DNA from: Paenibacillus_S vulneris
Lineage (GTDB): Bacteria > Bacillota > Bacilli > Paenibacillales > NBRC-103111
NCBI RefSeq assembly: GCF_039543185.1
Contig: NZ_BAABJG010000003.1
Span: 1-64,000 of the forward strand
Direction: 5' to 3'
DNA: 64,000 nucleotides
Shown: one piece after another, positions 35,359 through 43,601 of the stretch
Layout of the letters: every line of letters begins with the position of its first letter
Position numbering within the stretch: position 1 is the stretch's first letter
Made by a program: the position numbers and the translations under genes
The notes under the pieces: model-generated
The model's database searches: none
Told to the model about the DNA's origin: nothing
The model's input: only the letters and a program-made list of their open reading frames with translations

Positions 35359-36504
35359 ATGCAATCGACTGTAGTGCCTACAACCTATTCAAGAACGAAT
35401 CCGTTCCAAGCCAAAGTAATTAAAAATGTAAACTTAAACGGTGCAGGCTCCAAAAAAGAAACGAGACATCTCGAGCTCTCGTTAAAAGGATCCGACCTTT
35501 CATATGTTCCAGGTGACTGCCTTGGTATTCTTCCTACCAATGATCCGGAGCTGGTAGCTTCCATTCTGAGCGAAATGAACTGGGATGGGGATCAGCCTGT
35601 TGCCGTGAGCAAGCAAGGGGACACTCTGCCATTAAAAGAAGCGTTGTCTACCTACTTTGAGCTCACATTGTTGTCGAGAAAAATGCTCCAGCAGGCGGCT
35701 GAATTTACCGATAACGAGAAGCTGAAAGCGATGGCGGCCGACGCGAATCAATTGAAGGAATATACCGAAGGCCGTGATTTTCTTGATATGCTTCGGGATT
35801 TCGGTCCTTGGAAAGCATCTGCCCAAGAGCTGGTTGCTTTGTTGAGAAAAATGCCTCCGCGGCTGTATTCCATTGCAAGCAGCATTGCCGCCAATCCTGA
35901 AGAAGTGCATCTGACGATCGGTGCGGTGCGTTATACGGCCCATGGACGCGAACGCAAAGGAGTTTGCTCCGTTCAATGCGCAGAGCGTCTTCATGAAGGC
36001 GATACGCTTCCGATTTTTATTCAACAAAACAAGCACTTTAATCTTCCGGAATCTCAGGACACCGATATTATTATGGTAGGTCCGGGAACAGGAATCGCGC
36101 CATTCCGCTCCTTCATTCAGGAGCGTGCGGTGAGCAAAGCGTCCGGAAGAGCATGGCTGTTCTTCGGCGACCAGCATGCAGCGACGGACTTCCTGTACCA
36201 AAGCGAGCTGGAAGGATATCAAAAAGACGGCGTATTGACTCGGATCGATGCCGCGTTCTCCCGTGATTCAGAGCAAAAAGTATACGTTCAGCATAAAATG
36301 CTTGAAAACAGCAAAGAATTGTTTGCATGGCTGGAAGGCGGAGCTTGCTTCTACGTATGCGGCGATAAGCAGTATATGGCGAAGGATGTTCACAACGCTT
36401 TGATTGATATCATTGAAAAAGAAGGCTCCATGACCCGCGAAGCGGCTGAAGCGTACCTCAATACGATGCAAGAGCAAGGACGTTACCAACGCGACGTGTA
36501 CTAA
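35359..36504 (+). CDS. FAD/NADPH reductase resembling the C-terminal half of sulfite reductase flavoprotein (no flavodoxin domain)
   Basis: The 381-residue protein matches the CysJ/P450-reductase FAD-NADP module: the FAD segment PPRLYSIASSIAANPEEVHL, GVCSVQCAERL, and the NADPH segment GPGTGIAPFRSFIQERA, ending in the family-typical RYQRDVY. The flavodoxin (FMN) domain that normally precedes it is absent, and ATG 35359 with AGAGGTGA gives a clean N-terminus, so it looks like a stand-alone protein. It must hand electrons to a separate flavodoxin, ferredoxin or other partner. No cysI is nearby. Confidence 0.85.
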   Translation: MQSTVVPTTYSRTNPFQAKVIKNVNLNGAGSKKETRHLELSLKGSDLSYVPGDCLGILPTNDPELVASILSEMNWDGDQPVAVSKQGDTLPLKEALSTYFELTLLSRKMLQQAAEFTDNEKLKAMAADANQLKEYTEGRDFLDMLRDFGPWKASAQELVALLRKMPPRLYSIASSIAANPEEVHLTIGAVRYTAHGRERKGVCSVQCAERLHEGDTLPIFIQQNKHFNLPESQDTDIIMVGPGTGIAPFRSFIQERAVSKASGRAWLFFGDQHAATDFLYQSELEGYQKDGVLTRIDAAFSRDSEQKVYVQHKMLENSKELFAWLEGGACFYVCGDKQYMAKDVHNALIDIIEKEGSMTREAAEAYLNTMQEQGRYQRDVY

Positions 36505-36543
36505 AATGCATAGTGTTTCGTAGGGGCTGACCCTATAGCTAGT

Positions 36544-36596
36544 AAGAGTGACCCTTATTTCCGCAGGTGCGGTTTAAAACGGTCGCTCTTTTTTTA
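36544..36596 (+). terminator. Terminator after the FAD reductase gene
   Basis: AAGAGTGACC pairs with GGTCGCTCTT (one G-U), with an inner CCGCA/TGCGG hairpin, followed by TTTTTT. Confidence 0.8.
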
Positions 36597-36742
36597 TTCA
36601 AGGAGCAGATCGTAATTTGACCATTTTTGGATGGATATGGTATTATCGTTCTCGTCCGGAAACAGCGGATCACGCGCCTCCTGGGGGAAGCACCTTGGAG
36701 GCATTTTATTTTTTACAGAAGACATGGGGGCTATTCAATCAG

Positions 36743-37369
36743 ATGAAACCATTCATAATTGCCGCAGCATGCATTTTACTCCTAGCAGGATGTCAGCCCA
36801 AAGAACAGACTGCTGCACCAACCACAAGCCAGGCCGGAGGCACAGAGACAGCTAAGCAAGAGGGTGAAGCACAGAAAGTCCAAGTGGATAAAGGACTCTT
36901 GAACGTCGAAATCACTCTCCCGGCATCTTTATTTAAGAACCAGGATATGGACAAAGTCATCGAAAAAGCAAAGGCTGACGGGGTGAAGGATGTAACCCCA
37001 AATCCGGATGGTTCCGTCACCTATAAAATGCCTAAATCGGTCCACGCCGAGATGATGAAGAAAATGGAAAAGTCCATTACGGATTCCGTCGAAGATTTGA
37101 AGAGCGGCAACAGCTTCAAGTCCATTAAGGATGTCACTCATAACAAATCTTTCTCCGAGTTTACATTGATTGTGGATAAAGGCGCCTATGAAAAAAGCTT
37201 TGACGGAATTGCATCCTTAGGGCTTGGCATGAGCGCTATGTATTACCAATTGTTTAATGGGGTTTCTTCGGAAAAGCTGAAAGTGTCCATCCAAATCAAG
37301 GACGAGGCAACAAAAGAAGTGTTCAAGACGATAGTGTACCCGGATGCTTTTGACCAAATGAAAAAATAA
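36743..37369 (+). CDS. Hypothetical lipoprotein
   Basis: The 208-residue protein starts MKPFIIAAACILLLAGCQPK with a lipobox LAGC (Cys about 17). A Thr/Ala/Gln-rich linker and a soluble domain rich in Lys and Asp follow (KAKADGVKDVTPNPDGSVTY). The frame is open upstream to 36617, but the signal peptide fixes the start at 36743. The conserved-looking PDGSVTYKMPKSVHAEMMKK repeats features of Bacillota lipoproteins of unknown role. No partner genes are adjacent. Confidence 0.7.
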   Translation: MKPFIIAAACILLLAGCQPKEQTAAPTTSQAGGTETAKQEGEAQKVQVDKGLLNVEITLPASLFKNQDMDKVIEKAKADGVKDVTPNPDGSVTYKMPKSVHAEMMKKMEKSITDSVEDLKSGNSFKSIKDVTHNKSFSEFTLIVDKGAYEKSFDGIASLGLGMSAMYYQLFNGVSSEKLKVSIQIKDEATKEVFKTIVYPDAFDQMKK

Positions 37370-37461
37370 CGGACGATGCCCTCACCTGGATAATAAGATC
37401 TTAGTGGGGTATTTCGTTGCTAAGCTATTAAACAATGATTTGCATGAAGGATGTGATTTGG

Positions 37462-37836
37462 ATGTGCCGCTACGGGATGTACGGTCCATACAAGGATATT
37501 TACGCTTGTTTTGCCTGCCGCAAAGTGTTCAAACAAACCTCCCGTTATGAGCTAAATCAACCGGAAGCCCAGAACAGACATTATAACTGCCCCCAATGCG
37601 GAGAAGTCATGAAGGATATGGGGCATGATTTTAAGGCGCCTAGGCAAAATGACCTTAAACAATGGCTGAAGGTCGAGCAGCTGTATCAACACGGCTTTAC
37701 TTATCATTCCTGCGGATGCGGGGGACCCGGGTACAGACCGGCGAAGCTGTCGGAGGTAGAAGAGTTTATAAGAAGCCGGAAAGGCTTTGCCTCCGAAGGA
37801 GAACGCTTGCTGCACAATTTGACGGTCAAGATATAA
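37462..37836 (+). CDS. Hypothetical zinc-ribbon protein
   Basis: The protein of about 124 residues begins MCRYGMYGPYKDIYACFACR and has two CxxC pairs, CFAC (about 16-19) and CPQC (about 43-46), forming a likely zinc ribbon, plus a CGCGGPG turn near residue 84. The start is uncertain: the frame is open to 37435, and AAGG lies 11 bases before 37462. Binding partner unknown. The phosphotransferase gene follows by 60 bases and may be co-transcribed. Confidence 0.6.
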   Translation: MCRYGMYGPYKDIYACFACRKVFKQTSRYELNQPEAQNRHYNCPQCGEVMKDMGHDFKAPRQNDLKQWLKVEQLYQHGFTYHSCGCGGPGYRPAKLSEVEEFIRSRKGFASEGERLLHNLTVKI

Positions 37837-37896
37837 CCTTACTGCCGAACTGCCGCTGTGAAAATGGATTATGACTAAGCCGAAGGGAGAAAAGGG

Positions 37897-38895
37897 ATGG
37901 ACCTGCATGCCGCCGAGCAGCGAATGAAAGAATGGGCCGCCGCAAACTCGTCTTCTCTAGGGTTGAAGGGAGCGGATACGAAAGCTGAGTATATTTGGAA
38001 TCCGGGAGGATTCGTCAATCAGTCCTATCGGATTTCCGACGGGGAGACGATACGGCATGTCAAGCTTTCGACGGAAGAAAATGCTTCTAGTCTTAAGCAA
38101 TGGACCCTGATCAGCGAGTATCTGTCCCATCAGTATCACGCCCCCCGGCTGGTGGGAGAAGTGGCGCAGGAGATCCTGCCCGGGTATCCCTATGGCCTGG
38201 TGTTTGAATATATTAAGGGAGAGCCGCTAAGCTCCATTTCCAATCCGGATCTGGTTGTTGAGAAGCTTCTGAACGTACTGAAGCGGCTGCATTCCGATGC
38301 AGAGATACGGCACAGAATCGCAGGGAAGGCGAAGGGGCGATCTTACGCGGATGCCTTTATAGAGGAATACGTTGCCCGTTTCGAAGAGGATATGCAAGTC
38401 ATTCGGGCCAAACGGCATTTGCTGGACTTTGTGACGGACAGCTCTTTGGATTGGTTTGATCATGAAGTCGAATCCTTGAGACGGATGGCGAGCCGAAACG
38501 CAGCTTTTCAGAAGCAGGCGCAGGATGTCGTGCATAACGATTTGAACTGGCAAAATGTTTTAATCGAGGATAGCGGTCACTTTTGGATTATCGATTGGGA
38601 TAACTTGGTGATCGACGGGGACGCCGCGATGGATTACTCCGTGCTTCTTTGGCCGATGGTTCGCTCCCCCAAATGGCCTTGGTGGAAGGAGAGGGTTGTA
38701 GGTTTGGCAGGGGAAGAGCTGCTTGAAAGAATGGAGCTTTACTTCAGAGCCAAGCTGCTGGATGATGTTATTGATATTCTTGCTGATTATGTGGAGGCGG
38801 AGAGCATACCGGAGGTCAAAGAAAAGACGCAAAGACGGGCCAAAGAAATCCATCTTCGTGCCTATCCTGAGTATGTTAGATTTTACGCAAAATAA
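37897..38895 (+). CDS. APH-family phosphotransferase (second copy of the fold)
   Basis: The 332-residue protein has the kinase catalytic loop DVVHNDLNWQNVLIEDSGHF (HNDLNWxN, residues about 210-229) and the metal Asp in WIIDWDNLVIDGDAAMDYS, typical of aminoglycoside/choline kinase-like enzymes. The N-lobe NPGGFVNQSYRISDGETIRH binds ATP. It is only distantly similar to the protein at 7943. Substrate is unknown. A terminator follows at 38924. Confidence 0.88.
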   Translation: MDLHAAEQRMKEWAAANSSSLGLKGADTKAEYIWNPGGFVNQSYRISDGETIRHVKLSTEENASSLKQWTLISEYLSHQYHAPRLVGEVAQEILPGYPYGLVFEYIKGEPLSSISNPDLVVEKLLNVLKRLHSDAEIRHRIAGKAKGRSYADAFIEEYVARFEEDMQVIRAKRHLLDFVTDSSLDWFDHEVESLRRMASRNAAFQKQAQDVVHNDLNWQNVLIEDSGHFWIIDWDNLVIDGDAAMDYSVLLWPMVRSPKWPWWKERVVGLAGEELLERMELYFRAKLLDDVIDILADYVEAESIPEVKEKTQRRAKEIHLRAYPEYVRFYAK

Positions 38896-38923
38896 CATCA
38901 TGTACTGACATAGTAGACCCATG

Positions 38924-38955
38924 AGGCTGCTGGAATCATCCGGCGGCCTGTTTTT
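38924..38955 (+). terminator. Terminator
   Basis: AGGCTGCTGGA / TCCGGCGGCCT with a 4-base loop and two G-U pairs, followed by GTTTTT. Confidence 0.75.
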
Positions 38956-39055
38956 ACATAACTGCCACTTGAAAAAAAGATCATTTACATAAGAACAAAT
39001 GTACGATATTGTTATTGGGTAAATATGGAATTTTCTTTCTAAGGGAGGGCATTAT

Positions 39056-39433
39056 ATGGGGATTCAATCGGTGATTCATCATCAGGTACCTGTTCATGAC
39101 TTGGAACGGGCAGCCAATTGGTACGTGAACGTTCTTGGATTTGTTCTTGAGAGGCCCATTGTTGCCGGATCGACCATGGCTTTTTTACATCTCCCCGATA
39201 GAGGCGCCGCCATCCATCTTATTCAAACCAACGACCCCACAAGGCTGGTCATTCCAACGGAAGGCAAGGATAACTACATCATTGGATTTTACTGCGAAAA
39301 TGTTAAGGAGCTTCAGCAAAAGCTGATCGATAGCGGTATTACAGCGACCTTGGAGGATGGCGGCGGATGCGGGTGGTGGCTGTATTTTAGCGATATCGAC
39401 GGTAACCGGTATTTCGCAGCCGAGGACAAATAA
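39056..39433 (+). CDS. VOC family (glyoxalase/dioxygenase fold) protein
   Basis: The 125-residue protein opens IQSVIHHQVPVHDLERAANW and continues YVNVLGFVLERP, the first beta-alpha-beta-beta unit of the vicinal oxygen chelate fold, with His near residue 9. The second half ends YFSDIDGNRYFAAEDK, where a Glu ligand is usual. Such proteins act as metal-dependent lyases or dioxygenases, or bind antibiotics. AAGGGAGGG precedes ATG. The NUDIX gene follows by 33 bases and may be co-transcribed. Confidence 0.87.
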   Translation: MGIQSVIHHQVPVHDLERAANWYVNVLGFVLERPIVAGSTMAFLHLPDRGAAIHLIQTNDPTRLVIPTEGKDNYIIGFYCENVKELQQKLIDSGITATLEDGGGCGWWLYFSDIDGNRYFAAEDK

Positions 39434-39466
39434 GGCTCTTAATTTACCTATTTCATGGAGGTATGG

Positions 39467-39970
39467 ATGACAGAACCTAAGGAAGTATGGCACCGCCATT
39501 TAGGAGCGTATGGGATTTGCTTGCGTCAGGAGGATTTGTTAGTGATCCGAAAAGGGGGCGGCCCCTATATCGGGCGTTATGATCTTCCGGGAGGTACTGT
39601 AGAGGAGCATGAAACCTTGAACGATGCGGTGATAAGAGAGTTTGTCGAGGAGACAGGGTTGAAGGTACGCATCGAAAGGAATCTCGGTGTGTGCGACTAT
39701 ATAGTTCCCTATGCATTACGTAAAAAGGGAACCTCTCATATTCATCATGTGGCTGTATTTTACCTGGTTCAAGAGCTGGGCGGAGTGTTGGCGCCGAAGC
39801 CGGACCCTTTTGATGGGCAAGATTCTTTAGGTGCCTTATGGGTTTCCACTCGAGACATTACGGAAGATAATGCATCCCCGCTAGTTGTTCAGGCCGTGGA
39901 ATGGATAAAGCAGGGGCAGCTGCCTGTTGAATCGAAAAGGCTGGATGATTGGGTTGTAATTAGCAGCTGA
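39467..39970 (+). CDS. NUDIX hydrolase (second)
   Basis: The protein of about 167 residues has the Nudix box GTVEEHETLNDAVIREFVEE plus TGL, where the metal-binding REFVEETGL core is intact. The N-terminal segment LGAYGICLRQEDLLVIRKGG and the strand before the box (YIGRYDLPGG) are typical. It hydrolyses a nucleoside-diphosphate-linked substrate. ATG 39467 follows GGAGG by 5 bases; the ATG at 39455 would overlap the site. It follows the VOC gene closely. Confidence 0.87.
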   Translation: MTEPKEVWHRHLGAYGICLRQEDLLVIRKGGGPYIGRYDLPGGTVEEHETLNDAVIREFVEETGLKVRIERNLGVCDYIVPYALRKKGTSHIHHVAVFYLVQELGGVLAPKPDPFDGQDSLGALWVSTRDITEDNASPLVVQAVEWIKQGQLPVESKRLDDWVVISS

Positions 39971-39994
39971 TCGTTCGGGAAAGAGCCCGAAGGC

Positions 39995-40434
39995 TTATTG
40001 AAGCCTTGGGGGAATCTCGTGGTCATGCCGGTCCTTGCTGACTTCTGTGAAAATATTGGGAGACGGGGCTGGCGTTCCGAGCTTCACTCCCAGCATTAGC
40101 TCCAGATCGCTCCTAGTTACCGGCTGGGCGTGGGGCATCAGCTCATACCCGAACTCTCCATTGTCTTCGATTGTACCGGTCTTTACGTTCCGGATGCTTG
40201 AAATCCCGGCGATTCTCAGCCGTTTCTCCAGATCATCTACGGACATGCGAAGTTTCTTCAGGTTATCCAACACCAATTGTCCTTCCGAAATGACAAGGAC
40301 GGATTTGCCTTTTAATATCTTTTCCGAACGGTTCCAATGAAGGGTGAGAAATTCCATAGCCACTAAAAATGCAATGAACGTCGCAGCGGCTAATAAGGAA
40401 TAGCCTATGCCTTTGCCGCCGCCCTCCGAATGTT
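39995..40434 (-). pseudogene. 5'-truncated DUF421 (YetF-like) membrane protein gene
   Basis: The frame encodes the cytoplasmic DUF421 domain (SEKILKGKSVLVISEGQLVL, MSVDDLEKRLRIAGISSIRN). Upstream it continues in frame through one membrane span (GIGYSLLAAATFIAFLVAME) to a TAA at 40435-40437. The first two membrane spans of a normal YetF are missing, and no start codon with a binding site is visible; the only nearby start is GTG 40363, inside the span. I read it as a remnant whose 5' end was deleted. The right break at about 40430 abuts unrelated sequence. Confidence 0.65.
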
Positions 40435-40603
40435 AATTTATTACAGTATTATTTGCATCTATGGGGGGCGCTTATGCATTGCTGCAGCTATGAGGAACAG
40501 CAGAGGCAGCTTGCTTTTCATAAAATAGGCGCGGTATATAACTTTACTTTAGTGAAATGCGTCTATGGTTTAGGAAGAGCTTTCAGAACTGAGAGGGATG
40601 ATA

Positions 40604-40720
40604 ATGAGCAAGGGAAGCAATAAGGTTGTTGTGTTACTCCTAACCATTGTCTGCCTGCTTCCGTTTCTTTTTCTCTGGTGGTTTATATCGGTAATGAATT
40701 CACCGATGGTGGACAATTGA
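40604..40720 (+). CDS. Small single-span membrane protein (38 residues)
   Basis: ATG 40604 lies 6 bases after GAGAGGG and opens a frame starting MSKGSNKVVVLLLTIVCLLP, followed by FLFLWWFISVMNSPMVDN and TGA. The product is a short basic N-terminus followed by one hydrophobic segment of about 24 residues, typical of small bacterial membrane proteins. It stands between the DUF421 remnant and the lipoprotein gene at 40847. Function unknown. Confidence 0.5.
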   Translation: MSKGSNKVVVLLLTIVCLLPFLFLWWFISVMNSPMVDN

Positions 40721-40846
40721 AGCCCGTTTGAAAAACAATTTCGAAATCTACGGTGAACGGCACCAAGGGCCGGAGTCGGAGGACTCGTGGACAGACATTT
40801 GTTTTCCCATACGGAGAGATGCCGGAGATTAGTGAGGAGAATGTAA

Positions 40847-41683
40847 GTGAAACGATGGATTGGATTTATGGCCCTGACGATATTGGTCACCGGCTGTTCA
40901 GGGGCTGCCGAAAGCAAGACCCAGGCTGCAGCGTCACCGATCCCGCAGCAGGTTTTGGAACAACCTTACTATCAAGAACTGTCAACCCAGCACTCTCTTG
41001 AACTGGAATTTTACCCGCTGCCTTCAACTGAATTTCAGGAGTTGCGTGAAGAGAAGCCCCCTAAAGAAGAGGTCTTTTTACATACAATCGAGGTTCAGAC
41101 AAGCCATGAGCAATCTATCCTTGTTCACCTTTACGCACATAAAGACGATAAGAATCTCATTTATGGCTACTTGCAGGATCAGGATACCTGGTATAGCTTA
41201 GGGCGGCTTTCTGGCGACGGATCGAGTAAGGTTGAGTCTTCCCAGTGGAGAGGAGGGACGGTTCCGGAGTTTGAAGTGAACGGTTCCTTCGGATTAAGCA
41301 TCTTTTACTACAGGGAGGACTCCCGTAAATGGGTTAAGGATAACGATTTCCAGATGCATGAGATTTACAAGCTCGATCTTGATGGTGACCATAAGGCTGA
41401 AATTATTGAGACGCTGTGGACACAGGATCCTTATGTTGCCGTTTATCGGTGGAATCCTGACGTGAAGCAGTTTGAAACCGCGCATATCGCCCCTGCGGCT
41501 AATTCATTCTTTGCCGGGGGCAGCGAGCCGCAGTTTGCTTTTCCCTTTCAGGAGGACGGACAATGGTACATTCAGTCGGGAAACGGAGATGTGTACAGCT
41601 TTTTCAAGTATAGCAGCGGCTCCATCACCCCGGTCATTCTGGATGATACCCGAAATAGGCTAAAAGAACAGCTCAGGTACTAA
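40847..41683 (+). CDS. Hypothetical lipoprotein
   Basis: The 278-residue protein starts with GTG at 40847, with GAGGAG upstream, and has a lipoprotein signal MKRWIGFMALTILVTGCSGA (Cys about 17). The mature part has beta-strand-rich segments including KLDLDGDHKAEIIETLWTQ, which resembles an FG-GAP/VCBS-type calcium-binding loop. It is probably attached to the outer face of the membrane. No recognised enzyme motif. It may share a transcript with the small membrane protein upstream. Confidence 0.7.
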   Translation: MKRWIGFMALTILVTGCSGAAESKTQAAASPIPQQVLEQPYYQELSTQHSLELEFYPLPSTEFQELREEKPPKEEVFLHTIEVQTSHEQSILVHLYAHKDDKNLIYGYLQDQDTWYSLGRLSGDGSSKVESSQWRGGTVPEFEVNGSFGLSIFYYREDSRKWVKDNDFQMHEIYKLDLDGDHKAEIIETLWTQDPYVAVYRWNPDVKQFETAHIAPAANSFFAGGSEPQFAFPFQEDGQWYIQSGNGDVYSFFKYSSGSITPVILDDTRNRLKEQLRY

Positions 41684-41776
41684 AGGGTAAGGGGGGAAGT
41701 TGTTGCCTAAGTCGATGGGAGCAGCGGCCGTTACGTTTCTTCCTAGACCCATTAGCGACTTCACATGTCAGCGTAT

Positions 41777-41812
41777 TTGACTTTAATTGAATGATCGTTT
41801 ATTATTCAACCA
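41777..41812 (+). promoter_or_regulatory. TetR promoter and operator, apparently leaderless
   Basis: TTGACT (41777-41782), 17 bases, TATTAT (41800-41805) place the transcription start at about 41812, exactly the A of the ATG. The interval 41787-41809 is a 23-base imperfect palindrome (TTGAATGAT, 5 bases, ATTATTCAA; 8 of 9 pairs) covering the spacer and -10 box, a likely operator for the encoded repressor. Confidence 0.65.
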
Positions 41813-42384
41813 TGAGATATAAGGACAAAAATAAAAATGAAGCTATTTTTCAAGCAACCATACAGCTTTTGAATGAGATCGGCTTCTCTGAAATTTCCAT
41901 GTCTAAAATCGCCAAACGGGCTAAGGTATCGCCAGGAACGATCTATGTTTACTTCGAAAACAAGGAGGACATGCTGAGGAAGCTGTTTTTGAATGTCGAG
42001 CAAAAGATTAGTTCGAGTATGTTCCAGGGTGTTCATCATCCAATGCCGGTCAAGGAAAGATTTGAACTGATTATGAGCAACTATATTGAATTCATTCTTA
42101 ACCATAAAGATGAATTCCTCTTCTATGAACAATTTTGCAACTCACCGCTTGTCGAGAATTTGTATCTTGAAGATTCCAGTATGATGTTCCAGCCTTTTTA
42201 TAAATTGATTGAGGAAGGCAAAGAACAGAAGCTGCTTAAAGATTACGATACCATGCTGATGTTAGTTTTGATTTATGCTCCTGTTACCGAGCTTGCCAAG
42301 CAATATTACAGAAGAGAATTTGAATTTAATGATAAAAATGTGAAGGACTTGATTCAATCAAGCTGGGACGCTGTCAAAGCATAA
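41812..42384 (+). CDS. TetR family regulator
   Basis: The protein of about 190 residues has the TetR domain at residues about 6-52 (AIFQATIQLLNEIGFSEISM, then VSPGTIYVYFENKEDMLRKL) and a helical ligand domain. The frame stays open to an ATG at 41791, but that ATG lies in the operator and promoter spacer. The start at 41812 matches the predicted transcription start and has no ribosome binding site. It is followed by MBL-fold and aldo-keto reductase genes, which it may control. Confidence 0.88.
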   Translation: MRYKDKNKNEAIFQATIQLLNEIGFSEISMSKIAKRAKVSPGTIYVYFENKEDMLRKLFLNVEQKISSSMFQGVHHPMPVKERFELIMSNYIEFILNHKDEFLFYEQFCNSPLVENLYLEDSSMMFQPFYKLIEEGKEQKLLKDYDTMLMLVLIYAPVTELAKQYYRREFEFNDKNVKDLIQSSWDAVKA

Positions 42385-42411
42385 GGAGTCCTTCTTTTTT
42401 TAAATCATAAA

Positions 42412-42428
42412 TGAATGAACGTTCAATT
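42412..42428. promoter_or_regulatory. Possible second TetR site before the MBL gene
   Basis: TGAATGAACGTTCAAT shares TGAATGAnCGTT with the operator at 41787 and contains the palindrome TGAACGTTCA. It lies in the 82-base gap between the TetR gene and the MBL-fold gene. Confidence 0.5.
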
Positions 42429-42466
42429 TTTATTGATTTTAATAAACAATTGGAGAGTTGGTACCT

Positions 42467-43489
42467 ATGTCCAGTAAGAGAAGAACGGAATATCAAACAT
42501 CCAAAAACTTCGTAAACGGGAGGTTTAAATATCCTGTTGAAACGACTGTCGATTACAACGTGAAGGCTTTGCTCCCCATCTTGCGGCAATATATCAAAGG
42601 CAATCCCAGGGCTCGGCCGAAAGAAATACTTCCGGTCCAGCGAATCGTGGCACCTTTATCAAAGGAAGATGTTAATAAAACGGCTGTTACATGGCTCGGG
42701 CACTCTACTTCGTTAATTCAGCTGGAGGGGCGGCTATTACTGTTAGATCCGATATTTGAGTCCTATTCCTCTCCTTTCAGGTTTGGCGGCAGACGTTATA
42801 GCGAACAATTGCCCATTGAAATCGAGGATCTTCCGCAGATTGATGCGGTGCTTATCTCACATGATCACTATGATCATCTGGATTTCAGGTCTATCATGAA
42901 ATTAAAAGATAAAGTGAGAACATTTCTTGTCCCTCTTGGGGTTGGCGGCCGTTTGGAAAGATGGGGTGTTGTTCCTGACAAGATTGTGGAGCTTGACTGG
43001 TGGGAGGAATTTGGGTTTGAAGGACTGAAGTTTCGCTGCACACCGGCAAAGCACTCATCGGGAAGAGGGATTTTTAGGAAAAACACTACGCTGTGGTGTT
43101 CCTGGATTATTGAAGGAAAACATACAAAGATATTTTTTAGCGGAGATAGCGGCTACGGCCCTCACTTTAAAGAGATTGGCGAAATCTGCGGTCCCTTTGA
43201 TCTGACATTAATTGACGCTGGACAATACGACAACAATGGCTTGTGGCCACTGCATATGCTGCCCGAGGAGACAGTTCAAGCCCACATTGAACTTCACGGT
43301 AACATATTGCTCCCGGTTCATTGGGGCGCATTTACACTCGCGTTCCATGACTGGGATGAACCGATCAAGCGTGTTCTCAAGGCTGCAGCTGAAAGAAGCG
43401 TCGTCATCGCGGTACCTCGCATAGGTGAAAGTGTTGAGATTGGTTCTTCCGAAATGCCATCGGTTCCATGGTGGAGAGATATTACTTGA
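42467..43489 (+). CDS. MBL-fold metallohydrolase (NAPE-PLD/UlaG-like)
   Basis: The 340-residue protein contains the metallo-beta-lactamase motif LISHDHYDHLDF (HxHxDH) near residue 130, further ligands His in TPAKHSSGRG and Asp in FFSGDSGYGPHF, and His in LPVHWGAF. The opening TWLGHSTSLIQLEGRLLLLD is typical of the N-acyl-phosphatidylethanolamine phospholipase D/UlaG branch, which hydrolyses lipids or lactones. ATG 42467 follows GGAGAG by 9 bases. It lies between a TetR gene and an aldo-keto reductase. Confidence 0.9.
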   Translation: MSSKRRTEYQTSKNFVNGRFKYPVETTVDYNVKALLPILRQYIKGNPRARPKEILPVQRIVAPLSKEDVNKTAVTWLGHSTSLIQLEGRLLLLDPIFESYSSPFRFGGRRYSEQLPIEIEDLPQIDAVLISHDHYDHLDFRSIMKLKDKVRTFLVPLGVGGRLERWGVVPDKIVELDWWEEFGFEGLKFRCTPAKHSSGRGIFRKNTTLWCSWIIEGKHTKIFFSGDSGYGPHFKEIGEICGPFDLTLIDAGQYDNNGLWPLHMLPEETVQAHIELHGNILLPVHWGAFTLAFHDWDEPIKRVLKAAAERSVVIAVPRIGESVEIGSSEMPSVPWWRDIT

Positions 43490-43601
43490 AGGGGGTTTGA
43501 TTCATGTAAAAAGCGGCGCATCCAACGATGATCATTTTCTTATAAAAAAAGAAAGATTTCCAGTTTTGAAAAAAATGAATAACTATGATTAGGAGGCATT
43601 T

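Noticed and set aside
35359..36504. Recent duplication of the P450's reductase domain
   Set aside because: The protein shares only the general FAD/NADPH motifs. The region after the FAD segment and the ending RYQRDVY fit sulfite-reductase flavoproteins better than the P450's own reductase domain.
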